Part shown: in pieces, positions 1 to 7,230 of the stretch
Numbering within the stretch: the first letter of the stretch is position 1
Layout of the letters: every line of letters starts with the position of its first letter
Assembly (NCBI RefSeq): GCF_001865245.1
Contig: NZ_MKXB01000064.1
Span: forward strand, 1-64,000
Direction: 5' to 3'
Length of the DNA: 64,000 bases
Source of the DNA: Streptomyces sp. CC53
Lineage (GTDB): Bacteria; Actinomycetota; Actinomycetes; Streptomycetales; Streptomycetaceae
Notes under the pieces: generated by a model
Seen by the model: only the letters and a program-made list of their open reading frames with translations
Database searches by the model: none
Told to the model about the DNA's origin: nothing
Translations under genes and position numbers: made by a program

Positions 1-64
1 GGGCGGGGACCCGGGTCCGCCCGCGCGGCAGCCCTGCGACACCGTCGCGCCGGTGCGGCGCCCC

Positions 65-553
65 TCAGGGTGCCGCGCCGCCGTCGGGGGGCACGGGGGG
101 CCCTTCGGCGGGGGGCGCACCGGTCGCGGAGGGCGCAGGGGTGCCGGCGGGGGGCACGGGGGTGCCGGTCGCGAGCCTGCTCTCCAGTTCCTTGCGGAGC
201 GCGGGGGGCAGGTTCCCGGTGCGGGCCCACTCCAGTACCAGTGCGGCGACGCCTCGGAGCTTGGTGTTGGTGCGCATCGACGCCTCGCGCAGGACGTCCC
301 ACGCCTCGGCCGGGGAGCAGCTGCCCACGGCCATGAGGACCCCCATGGCCTGGTCGATCACGGCGTGCGACTCGACGGCCTGCTCCAGTTGCGCGATCTC
401 GGACCTGAGGCGTTCGACCAGGAAGTCACCGTCCGCCGGACCGGCTTCGCGGTGTGCGCTGTCCTGCCCTGTCACGCTCGCCTCCGTGCTCGCTGTGGGA
501 TGGTCATCAGTGGAGAACACTTTTCGGCTCGTGCCCGCCTTGCGCACCCCCAT
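65..553 (-). CDS. ANTAR domain protein, putative RNA-binding antiterminator
   Basis: A 162-residue protein. Residues about 45-110 read as an ANTAR domain: a coiled-coil-like helix (ERLRSEIAQLEQAVESHAVI), then DQAMGVLMAVGSCSPAEAWD and LREASMRTNTKLRGVA, the usual three-helix pattern. ANTAR proteins bind paired RNA hairpins and prevent transcription termination. There is no GAF or receiver domain, so any sensing would need a partner. The last 40 residues are Pro/Ala-rich and look disordered. The start is supported only by a weak GAGG four bases upstream, so a shorter form is possible. It is transcribed away from the hydrolase gene upstream. Its target is unknown. Confidence 0.85.
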   Translation of the reverse strand: MGVRKAGTSRKVFSTDDHPTASTEASVTGQDSAHREAGPADGDFLVERLRSEIAQLEQAVESHAVIDQAMGVLMAVGSCSPAEAWDVLREASMRTNTKLRGVAALVLEWARTGNLPPALRKELESRLATGTPVPPAGTPAPSATGAPPAEGPPVPPDGGAAP

Positions 554-765
554 GCCTCGTCTTCACCACAGTGGCGCGGAACGCGCACCCGCGCACCCCG
601 TCCGCGCCGACCCGGTGGCGCACGGACGCGCACCCGCCGCACCGGGCGGCTGCGGCGGCCCCGGACGCGCCCCGGGCCGGGTGCGGAAGTCGCAGGTGAA
701 GGGCCGCCCGGGCTCCGGCAGATGCCCTGCGGCAGTCGGCGCGGGCCGCGCCGCCGCCGGGGTGG

Positions 766-1833
766 TCACCGTGCCGCCGCTCCGGTGCCGAGGCCGGCGA
801 GGAAGTCGCGCTGGTCGGCGAGGAAGCCCTCCGCGAACAGGGCCCGCGGTGCGAAGAGGGCGGTCAGGGTGAGGCGGAGCGGCGAGTTCTCGACGTCGTA
901 CGCGACGAGGCTGTGGGCGGCGCCGGGGTAGCGGGCGACCCGCAGTCCGGGGCCCGGCAGGAGCCTCCGGTAGACGGCCTCCGTCTCGGCGGTGTCGACG
1001 TTCAGGTCGCGGCCGGCCAGCACCAGCAGGACGGGCGTGCCGCGCAGGGCCGGCAGCGCGGGGGTCGCGTCGGCGGTGTGGTTCCGGGAGACGAACCGCC
1101 AGCGGGCGGCGGTCATGGCGTGGGAGCGGCCCACGGCGCGCACGTACGCGTCGTAGGGCGCGGACCGGTCGAGCAGGTCCCGCACGGTGTCGCGGCGGCG
1201 CAGGGCGGCGGCGGTCTCGGCGTCGGAGGCGCCGTCGCGGCGCAACTCGGCGAGGAGGTTGTAGCGGCCCTGGCGGTGCCAGTCGATCGCCGGGGAGACC
1301 GCGATGGCGAACCGGATGCCGCGGTCGCGGGCGGCGATCTTCGGCAGGACCCAGCCTGCCTGGCTGGCGCCCCACAGTCCGATGCGGTCGCCGTCGACGT
1401 CGGGCCGTCCGCGGGCCCAGGCGATGGCGTCGGCCGCCTCGGCGGCACGGTCGTCCATGGACTGTGCGAGCCAGTCGCCCGGAGCGCCGCCGACACCCGG
1501 CTTGTTCCAGGACAGCGACGCGTAGCCGGCGCGGGCCAGGGACTCCCAGATCGGCCGGTAGAAGGTGTCGTGGGTGGCGTCGACCGGGCCGTCCCCGTGG
1601 ACGAACACGACCAGCGGATGGGGACCTCGGCCGTTCGGGGGCAGGGCGAGGACGCCTTCGAGGGTCCTGCCCCCGTGGCGGATGGTGACCGCCTCCTCGC
1701 GCAGGTCGTAGCTGTGCTGCCAGAGCACGAGCCCGACGAGGCCCGTTGCCAGCAGCGCCAGTGCGGTCAGCGTGGCGAGCAGGGCACGCGCCGCCTTCCC
1801 GGCGCGTGTCGTCGCGGTGCGGTGCTTCTTCAT
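766..1833 (-). CDS. Membrane-anchored alpha/beta hydrolase
   Basis: A 355-residue protein with an N-terminal membrane segment (about residues 14-37) and then an alpha/beta hydrolase fold facing outward. Visible elements are the HGDGPVD oxyanion loop after VVFVHG, the nucleophile elbow GASQAG, an acid residue in LAGRDLNVD and the catalytic histidine in PGAAHSL. This is the arrangement of dienelactone hydrolase or acyl-CoA thioesterase-like enzymes; the substrate cannot be read from sequence. The start follows a G-rich ribosome site (GGGGGG). It diverges from the acetyltransferase gene across about 85 bp containing an ACGATCGT palindrome, so the two may share control. Confidence 0.8.
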   Translation of the reverse strand: MKKHRTATTRAGKAARALLATLTALALLATGLVGLVLWQHSYDLREEAVTIRHGGRTLEGVLALPPNGRGPHPLVVFVHGDGPVDATHDTFYRPIWESLARAGYASLSWNKPGVGGAPGDWLAQSMDDRAAEAADAIAWARGRPDVDGDRIGLWGASQAGWVLPKIAARDRGIRFAIAVSPAIDWHRQGRYNLLAELRRDGASDAETAAALRRRDTVRDLLDRSAPYDAYVRAVGRSHAMTAARWRFVSRNHTADATPALPALRGTPVLLVLAGRDLNVDTAETEAVYRRLLPGPGLRVARYPGAAHSLVAYDVENSPLRLTLTALFAPRALFAEGFLADQRDFLAGLGTGAAAR

Positions 1834-1918
1834 CGATCCCCCCGAAATGTATCGCTCCTGAAACGATCGTAGTCGAATCGACCGTACTATGTTCGTACCA
1901 ACAGTGCGAGGAGGGGTC
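1834..1918. promoter_or_regulatory. Divergent promoter region with ACGATCGT palindrome
   Basis: This short AT-richer gap separates the divergent hydrolase and acetyltransferase genes. It holds a perfect 8-bp palindrome ACGATCGT at 1863-1870 and, downstream, GTACTATGTTCGTAC-like sequence. A strong ribosome site (GAGGAGGGG, 1908-1916) lies two bases before GTG 1919, which decides the acetyltransferase start. A PaaX-family regulator encoded two genes away is the most likely local binder, but this is inference. Confidence 0.5.
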
Positions 1919-2557
1919 GTGGACACAGCAGCAGCCATCCGGCGGGGCGTACCGCGCGGGCAGGAGGAGAGGGTCGCGGAGCTGTACTGGGAGGCGTTCG
2001 GGCGCAAGCTCGGCGCCGCCCTGGGGCCCGCCGAGCGCGGCCGCGCCTTCATCGCCGACCACCTCCACCACGACCGCGCCGCCGTCGCCCTCGCGCCGGG
2101 CGGCATGGTGGTCGGCGTCGCCGGGTACCAGCTCGGCGGGCGGGCCCTGACCGGCGGCGGCGTGCGGGACATGCTCTCGCGCTACGGACTCGTGCGCGGG
2201 CTGCCCCGGCTCGCGGTACTGGCCCTGCTCGAACGGACCCCCGAGCCGGGTGAGCTGGTCATGGACGGCATCGCCGTCGACCCCGCCCACCGGGGCGGGG
2301 GGATCGGCAGCCGCCTGCTCGCGGAGACGGCGGCCGTCGCGGCGGAGCACGGCTGCTCCCGGGTCCGCCTGGACGTCATCGACGTGAACCCGCGCGCCCG
2401 CGCCCTGTACGAGCGGCACGGGTTCGTCGCCGTGCACACCGAGCAGACGCCGTACCTCCGGCGCCTGATGGGTTTCGGTGCGGTGACCACCATGCACCTC
2501 GCCGTTCCGGCGCGCCCGGACGGGCCGCGGGCCGGCGGCGCGGAGGCAGGCCGATGA
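1919..2557 (+). CDS. GNAT-family N-acetyltransferase
   Basis: A 212-residue GNAT acetyltransferase. The acetyl-CoA pyrophosphate-binding signature is RGGGIGSRLL inside VDPAHRGGGIGSRLLAET (about residues 116-133), followed by DVIDVNPRARALYERHGF, the usual motif B region. The acceptor amine is unknown. I place the start at GTG 1919 because an excellent ribosome site ends two bases before it; an in-frame ATG at 1889 lacks one. The stop overlaps the PaaX-type regulator start by four bases (ATGA), so the two are translationally coupled. Confidence 0.85.
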   Translation: MDTAAAIRRGVPRGQEERVAELYWEAFGRKLGAALGPAERGRAFIADHLHHDRAAVALAPGGMVVGVAGYQLGGRALTGGGVRDMLSRYGLVRGLPRLAVLALLERTPEPGELVMDGIAVDPAHRGGGIGSRLLAETAAVAAEHGCSRVRLDVIDVNPRARALYERHGFVAVHTEQTPYLRRLMGFGAVTTMHLAVPARPDGPRAGGAEAGR

Positions 2558-3486
2558 GCACGTCGGCGGCCGAGCCGGCCGCGCCCGGGATCGGCACCCG
2601 CACCCTGGTGTTCGCCCTGCTCCGCGAGGACGGCACCGTCGACGGCGCCGAGCTGTACGCCGTCGCGGGTGCGCTCGGCATGACGGACCAGCAGGTGAGG
2701 CTCTGCGTCAAGCGCCTCGTGGCCGAGGGCCGGTTCACCCAGGAGGGCCGCGGCCGCAGGGCGGTGCTGCGCGCGGCGGCCGATCCGACGGGCGCCGTCG
2801 CACCCGACGCGCAGTACGTCCGCCACGCCTACCGGCAGGACCGGGGGCTGGCCCCCTGGGACGGGACCTGGCACCTGTTCGCCTTCGCCGTCCCCGAGAC
2901 CGAGCGGCAGGCCCGCGACGCCCTGCGCGACGCGCTCCTCCACCTCGGGGCGGCGCCGCTGCAGGGCGGGCTCTACGTGACCGCGAACGCCGTGGGCCCG
3001 GTCGTCGAGGCGCACGCCCGGCACCTCGGCGTCCTGTCCTTCCTCACCCGCCTCACCAGCCGGGACCTGCGCGTGGGCGAGGAGGACGACCCGGCCCGGC
3101 TGGCCGCCCGGCTGTGGCCGCTCCGGGCGGTCGCGGACCGCCACGAGGCCCTCGCCTCCCTCGCCGCGGACCGGCTCGCCCGGGTGACCGGTCCGGACCG
3201 CACCGGCGGCACGGCGCGGCTGACGTACGCCATCGAGCTGGCCGCGGCCTTCACCGACGCCATGCGCCCCGACCCGCTGCTGCCTCCGGAGCTCCTCCCC
3301 CAGCCCTGGCCCGGCACCCGTGCCCGCGCGCTGGCCGCCCGCTGCTGGCAGGCCCTCGACGACGGCGACGACGGCACCCGCAGTGGCCTGCGGCTGTTCC
3401 GCCTGTACGGCGAGGCCCTCGCCGACGCGCCGGCTTCCGGCACACCCGTCGGCGACCCGGCACCGGGCCGTCCCGGGGCGGGCTGA
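2554..3486 (+). CDS. PaaX-family transcriptional regulator
   Basis: A 310-residue regulator. Residues about 15-75 form a winged helix (TLVFALLREDGTVDGAELYAVAGALGMTDQQ is its start in pieces). The central part has WDGTWHLFAFAVPETERQ and LGAAPLQGGLYV, which are hallmark PaaX sequences, and the C-terminal part has LLPPELLPQPWPG, the PaaX_C signature. Family members repress aromatic-acid (phenylacetyl-CoA) catabolism or other catabolic genes on binding an acyl-CoA. No paa genes are nearby; the adjacent acetyltransferase and hydrolase are candidate targets. It is translationally coupled to the acetyltransferase. Confidence 0.85.
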   Translation: MSTSAAEPAAPGIGTRTLVFALLREDGTVDGAELYAVAGALGMTDQQVRLCVKRLVAEGRFTQEGRGRRAVLRAAADPTGAVAPDAQYVRHAYRQDRGLAPWDGTWHLFAFAVPETERQARDALRDALLHLGAAPLQGGLYVTANAVGPVVEAHARHLGVLSFLTRLTSRDLRVGEEDDPARLAARLWPLRAVADRHEALASLAADRLARVTGPDRTGGTARLTYAIELAAAFTDAMRPDPLLPPELLPQPWPGTRARALAARCWQALDDGDDGTRSGLRLFRLYGEALADAPASGTPVGDPAPGRPGAG

Positions 3487-3619
3487 CCCTGCCCGCCCCG
3501 GGTCGGTGGGCCGGACAGCCGACCGGCGGGGCGCACGGCACCGCCGGACCGGGCTGTCCCGCACGGCGCGCGGCCTCGTCCGGAGGACCCGCCGGCGCGC
3601 CGCGTCGGCGGAGGCGGGC

Positions 3620-4981
3620 CTACACGGGCGCGGAAGCGGCGGGCCGTCCGTGGCAGCGCGCCCACTTGCGGCCGCCGCCGCACGGGCAGGGCGCGTTGTG
3701 AGGCCGGTGGGCGTCGGCGGCCGCGTAGGCGCGCATCAGCAGCGCGGGCGCCCGTCCCTGGTGGAGCAGGCCGGTCATGGCGCGCATCGGGCGGTCGACG
3801 TGGTGGAAGAACGCGGTGAACCCTGCGCACAGGTGGTTGAGGCCCGGCTCACCGTCCCCGGTGGTGGCGAAGCGGTCCTTGGGGCAGCCTCCGTGGCAGG
3901 CGAACCGGACGTCGCAGTCGAGGCACTGGCGGGGCAGGGTGTCGTACTTGTCCTGCCCGAACCTGCGCTGCTGCGGGGAGTCCACCAGCTCCAGCAGGTG
4001 CCGCTCGCGGATGGTGCCGAGGAGGTGCTCGGGTTCCACGAAGTGGTCGCAGGAGTACACGTCGCCGTTGTGCTCCAGGGCGAGGGCGCTGCCGCAGGTC
4101 CTGGAGTGCACGCACAGCGAGGGCTGTTCGCCATACCAGTTCGCCAGGGCCACGTCGAACATCTGCACGTGGACGCGGCCGATGTCGTGGCGCACCCAGT
4201 CCTCGAAGACGTCGATGAGGAACCGGCCGTACTGCTCCCCGGTCACCGAGCGGTCGGTGACCCGGTCGCCCTGCTGCCGGTACAGGGGCCGCTCCGCGGC
4301 GCGGGCGCCCCACCCCGCGTCGGCCAGGGGCAGGTCCTGCGCGGTGGTGCGCTCCACGATGGGGATGAACTGCACGTGTTTCGCGCCGCAGTCGTCGCGG
4401 AGGAAGGCGTAGACCTCGCGGCCGTGTCCCGCGTTGGCCGCGTGGAGGGTCGTCAGGGCGTTCCACTGCACGCCGTGCTCGCGCAGGTGGCGCAGGCCGC
4501 GCATGACGCGGTCGAAGGTGGGCTTGCCGCCCTTGTCGACCCGGTAGGCGTCGTGGAGGGCGCGGGGGCCGTCGACGGAGAGGCCGACGAGGAAGCCGTT
4601 GTCCTTCAGGAACCGGGCCCAGTCGGCGTCCAGGAGGGTGCCGTTGGTCTGGAGGGTGTGGACGATCCGCTGGCCGGGGCGCGCGTACCGCCGTGCGAGC
4701 TCCACGGACCGGCGGAAGAAGTCCAGGCCCATCAGCGTCGGCTCCCCGCCCTGCCAGGCCACGGTGACCTCGGGCGCCGGTCCGTGCGCCTCGGTCAACT
4801 GGCGGAGGTAGGCGTCGAGCAGGTCGTCCGCCATGCGGAATCTGCTGCCGCCGTAGAGCATCTCCTTGGACAGGAAGAAGCAGTAGGTGCAGTCCAGGTT
4901 GCAGATCGCCCCGGTCGGCTTGGCGAGCAGGTGGAAGGGCCGCCGCCGGATGGTCGGGTCGGGCAGGTCGACGGTGCTCAT
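3620..4981 (-). CDS. Anaerobic-type sulfatase maturase, radical SAM/SPASM
   Basis: A 453-residue radical SAM enzyme expected to oxidise the active-site Cys or Ser of a sulfatase to formylglycine. The SAM cluster motif is CxxxCxxC at C27, C31 and C34 (AICNLDCTYCFF), preceded by AKPTGA as in anSME enzymes. WQGGEPTL and QTNGTLL follow. The C-terminal SPASM region has RTCGSALALEHNGDVYSCDH and CLDCDVRFACHGGCP, and the extreme C-terminus adds a SEC-C zinc motif (CPCGGGRKWARCHG). The substrate is very probably the sulfatase at 7231-9585. The start is chosen from family alignment; its ribosome site is poor. A TCACCC-N5-GGGTGA dyad sits 35 bp upstream. Confidence 0.88.
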   Translation of the reverse strand: MSTVDLPDPTIRRRPFHLLAKPTGAICNLDCTYCFFLSKEMLYGGSRFRMADDLLDAYLRQLTEAHGPAPEVTVAWQGGEPTLMGLDFFRRSVELARRYARPGQRIVHTLQTNGTLLDADWARFLKDNGFLVGLSVDGPRALHDAYRVDKGGKPTFDRVMRGLRHLREHGVQWNALTTLHAANAGHGREVYAFLRDDCGAKHVQFIPIVERTTAQDLPLADAGWGARAAERPLYRQQGDRVTDRSVTGEQYGRFLIDVFEDWVRHDIGRVHVQMFDVALANWYGEQPSLCVHSRTCGSALALEHNGDVYSCDHFVEPEHLLGTIRERHLLELVDSPQQRRFGQDKYDTLPRQCLDCDVRFACHGGCPKDRFATTGDGEPGLNHLCAGFTAFFHHVDRPMRAMTGLLHQGRAPALLMRAYAAADAHRPHNAPCPCGGGRKWARCHGRPAASAPV

Positions 4982-5013
4982 GCCGCCAGGGTGCGGCCGG
5001 CGCAGGCCGCGCG

Positions 5014-5034
5014 CCTCACCCCCGGAGGGTGAGG
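5014..5034. promoter_or_regulatory. Dyad TCACCC-N5-GGGTGA, copy 1
   Basis: A perfect inverted repeat with 8-bp arms, CCTCACCC and GGGTGAGG, separated by five bases, about 35 bp upstream of the sulfatase maturase start. The same core recurs at 5681-5697 and 7140-7156, both in promoter regions of the sulfatase module, which suggests an operator for a shared regulator. Its right arm touches the terminator hairpin that follows, so it could also have an RNA role. Confidence 0.5.
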
Positions 5035-5061
5035 GCCCCGGCGGGCGTCCCGCCGGGGCCC
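5033..5061 (-). terminator. GC-rich hairpin terminator of the DUF7144 gene
   Basis: A perfect inverted repeat with 13-bp arms (5033-5045 GGGCCCCGGCGGG; 5049-5061 CCCGCCGGGGCCC) and a three-base loop. It lies about 125 bp past the DUF7144 stop codon, between that gene and the maturase gene. There is no clear T-tract, as is common in Streptomyces. Confidence 0.6.
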
Positions 5062-5185
5062 GGCCAGTGGTACGGGCCCCGGCCCGGGACAGCGGCTGTG
5101 GCGCGGCCGCTTCGGGTCTCACACGGCGGGGAGCGGCGCGGCGCCCGGGCGGCGCGGTGGGGCGACGCCCGGTCGGCCCGCCTCC

Positions 5186-5596
5186 TCACGGTTCGCGGGG
5201 CACGACGCACAGGGCCCAGATGACGAAGGCGTACAAGGCGATCAGGACGATCGACCAGACGGGGTAGTACGGGATCGTCAGGAAGTTCGCGATGATCAGC
5301 AGGGCGGCGATGCCGACCCCGATGACCCGTGCCCACAGGGCGCGGGAGAACACGCCCAGGCTGACGACGATGGCGACGGCCCCGAGGATCAGCTGGATCC
5401 AGCCCCAGCCGGTGAGGTCGAACTGGAAGATGTAGTTCGGTGTCGTGACGTACACCTCGTCCTCGGCGATCGCCATGATGCCGCGGAACAGGTCCAGCAG
5501 GCCCGCGATGAACAGCAGGACCCCGGCGAACGTCACCAGTCCGCCGGCGGCGGCCTCGGACGCCGCGGAGCGCCGGTGGTTCGTGGTCGTGTCCAT
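5186..5596 (-). CDS. DUF7144-like four-helix membrane protein
   Basis: A 136-residue membrane protein with four predicted hydrophobic helices (about residues 20-42, 64-85, 88-108 and 113-131). The pattern GGLVTFAGVLLFIAGLLDLFRGIMAIAEDEVYV resembles the actinobacterial DUF7144 family, whose function is unknown. The gene diverges from the antiporter gene, with a TCACCC-N5-GGGTGA dyad about 85 bp from both starts, so it probably belongs to the same regulated group as the antiporter and sulfatase. Confidence 0.75.
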   Translation of the reverse strand: MDTTTNHRRSAASEAAAGGLVTFAGVLLFIAGLLDLFRGIMAIAEDEVYVTTPNYIFQFDLTGWGWIQLILGAVAIVVSLGVFSRALWARVIGVGIAALLIIANFLTIPYYPVWSIVLIALYAFVIWALCVVPREP

Positions 5597-5680
5597 GATG
5601 GTTCCTCCCTCGGATGCGTACCGGTTGCGTGCCTCCTCCTTCCGCGCCCCCAGTCTGGGGCGGCGGCCCTGGGCTGGTGA

Positions 5681-5697
5681 TCACCCGTGGCGGGTGA
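5681..5697. promoter_or_regulatory. Dyad TCACCC-N5-GGGTGA, copy 2
   Basis: TCACCC (5681-5686), five bases, GGGTGA (5692-5697), a perfect inverted repeat roughly midway between the divergent DUF7144 and antiporter genes (starts at 5596 and 5783). Its core matches copies 1 and 3, while the spacer differs, as expected for a protein-binding operator. Confidence 0.5.
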
Positions 5698-5782
5698 GGC
5701 CCGGCGCCCGGTCTGCTGGTGCCCTGAAGAGGCGGTCTGCGGACACCGTCCGCACGCCCACGCAGGAGGACGGAGGGGCCCG

Positions 5783-7090
5783 ATGGACGGCGAGACCTGG
5801 GCCGGGTTGGCGGCGGCGGGGGTCACGGCCGCCTACGCGCTGTTCTCGCGGCGCCTCGCGGCGAGTCCGGTGTCGTCCGCGACGGTGTTCGTCGGGTGCG
5901 GGGTGCTCCTCGGGCCGGCGGTCCTCGGTGTCGTCGACCTGGGGCAGGAGACCGGGCCGGTCCGCGTGCTGATCGAGGCCGCCCTGGCCCTCGTGCTGTT
6001 CACCGACGCCCTGGCCGTACGTCTGCGCGACCTCCGGTCCGGTGGCTTCGTGCCGGCGCGGCTGCTCGGCGTGGGACTACCGCTGACCATCGGAGCGGGC
6101 TGGCTCCTGGCGTGGCCCCTGCTGCCCGGGCTGACCCTGTGGGAGCTCGCGCTCGTGGGCGCCGTGCTCGCCCCGACGGACGCGGCCCTCGGGAAGACCG
6201 CCATGTCGAGCCGGCAGGTCCCGCCACTGGTCAGACAGGGCCTCAACGTGGAGAGCGGCCTCAACGACGGCATGGTGCTGCCCTTCTTCGTCCTGTTCCT
6301 CGCGGGCCTGCCCGGCACCTCGGCCGCCGGGGAGGGGGCGGCCGGGGTGTTCTGGCGCGCGCTCGTGCTGAGCGCGGTGCTGGGCCTCCTGGCCGGCTCG
6401 GGCGGGGGCCGTCTGCTGCGGTGGGCGCAGGCGCGGGGGGGGGTGGCGCGGGAGTGGGCGCAGCTCTACGTCCCCGCCGTGGCCGCGGCGGCGTACGGGC
6501 TGGGCGTCGCGGTGGACGGCAGCGGATTCATCTCGGCCTGGGTCGCCGGTTTCACGTTCGGTGTCGTCCTGCGCCGGCACGCATCCGCGGGGCCGGGCCG
6601 GCGGCGGCCGGAAGGACCGGAGCGCGAGGCCGCCTTCGCCGAGCACCTGGGGGGCCTGCTGGCGTCGCTGAGCCTGCTGCTGTTCGGGGCGGTGCTGCTC
6701 GGGCCCACGCTGGAGGGCCTGAGCTGGCGGGTCGTCGGCTACGCGGTGCTCAGCCTCACCGTCGTGCGGATGGTCCCGGTGGCCCTCGCGCTCGCCGGGA
6801 GCGGCCTCAGGGCGCCCACCGTGGCGTACGTCGGATGGTTCGGCCCGCGGGGGCTGGCCTCCGTCGTGCTGGGGCTGCTGGTGCTGGAGGACCGGGTCCC
6901 CGGCGTGGACCTGCTCGGCAGGGTGGTCGCGGTCACCGTGGGCCTCAGTGTCCTGCTGCACGGGATGTCGGCGGTCGCCCTCGCCGACCGCTACGGCCGC
7001 TGGCACCGTCGGACCGCGGCGGCGGGCCGGGAGACCGTCGAGGCGGCGGCCGTTCCCGAGCCGGTGCGGCGGCGGATCACCATCAGGTGA
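5783..7090 (+). CDS. CPA1-type cation:proton antiporter
   Basis: A 435-residue integral membrane protein with about a dozen hydrophobic segments. Family hallmarks of NhaP/CPA1 antiporters are present: LVLFTDALAVRL, VLAPTDAALGKT (TD in the ion-binding helix) and NVESGLNDGMVLP (the paired acidic residues of the transport site), plus WFGPRGLASVV near the end. It should exchange sodium or potassium for protons at the cytoplasmic membrane. ATG 5783 is preceded by GGAGGGG seven bases upstream, which favours it over the upstream in-frame start. The C-terminal tail is basic and cytosolic. Confidence 0.88.
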   Translation: MDGETWAGLAAAGVTAAYALFSRRLAASPVSSATVFVGCGVLLGPAVLGVVDLGQETGPVRVLIEAALALVLFTDALAVRLRDLRSGGFVPARLLGVGLPLTIGAGWLLAWPLLPGLTLWELALVGAVLAPTDAALGKTAMSSRQVPPLVRQGLNVESGLNDGMVLPFFVLFLAGLPGTSAAGEGAAGVFWRALVLSAVLGLLAGSGGGRLLRWAQARGGVAREWAQLYVPAVAAAAYGLGVAVDGSGFISAWVAGFTFGVVLRRHASAGPGRRRPEGPEREAAFAEHLGGLLASLSLLLFGAVLLGPTLEGLSWRVVGYAVLSLTVVRMVPVALALAGSGLRAPTVAYVGWFGPRGLASVVLGLLVLEDRVPGVDLLGRVVAVTVGLSVLLHGMSAVALADRYGRWHRRTAAAGRETVEAAAVPEPVRRRITIR

Positions 7091-7137
7091 CGGGGCCGAA
7101 CCGTACGCGCGGGGCCGGCCTCTGCGGGGCGCGGGCC

Positions 7138-7156
7138 CCTCACCCTCCCGGGGTGA
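7138..7156. promoter_or_regulatory. Dyad TCACCC-N5-GGGTGA, copy 3
   Basis: CCTCACCC (7138-7145), five bases, GGGTGA (7151-7156), about 75 bp upstream of the sulfatase start and 50 bp after the antiporter stop. It is the third copy of the same dyad within 2.2 kb, which ties the sulfatase promoter to those of the maturase and the antiporter/DUF7144 pair. Confidence 0.5.
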
Positions 7157-7230
7157 AGACGGGCGGCCGCCCCCGGGGCCACCCTGGTCGCATGTCCGGG
7201 CACGACCCGCCGGAAGCCAGGAGAAACGCC

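Noticed and set aside
3620..4981. Radical SAM/SPASM protein as a RiPP maturase
   Set aside because: The motifs fit anaerobic sulfatase maturases, a CxPxR sulfatase lies 2 kb away, and the RiPP cluster is 32 kb distant.
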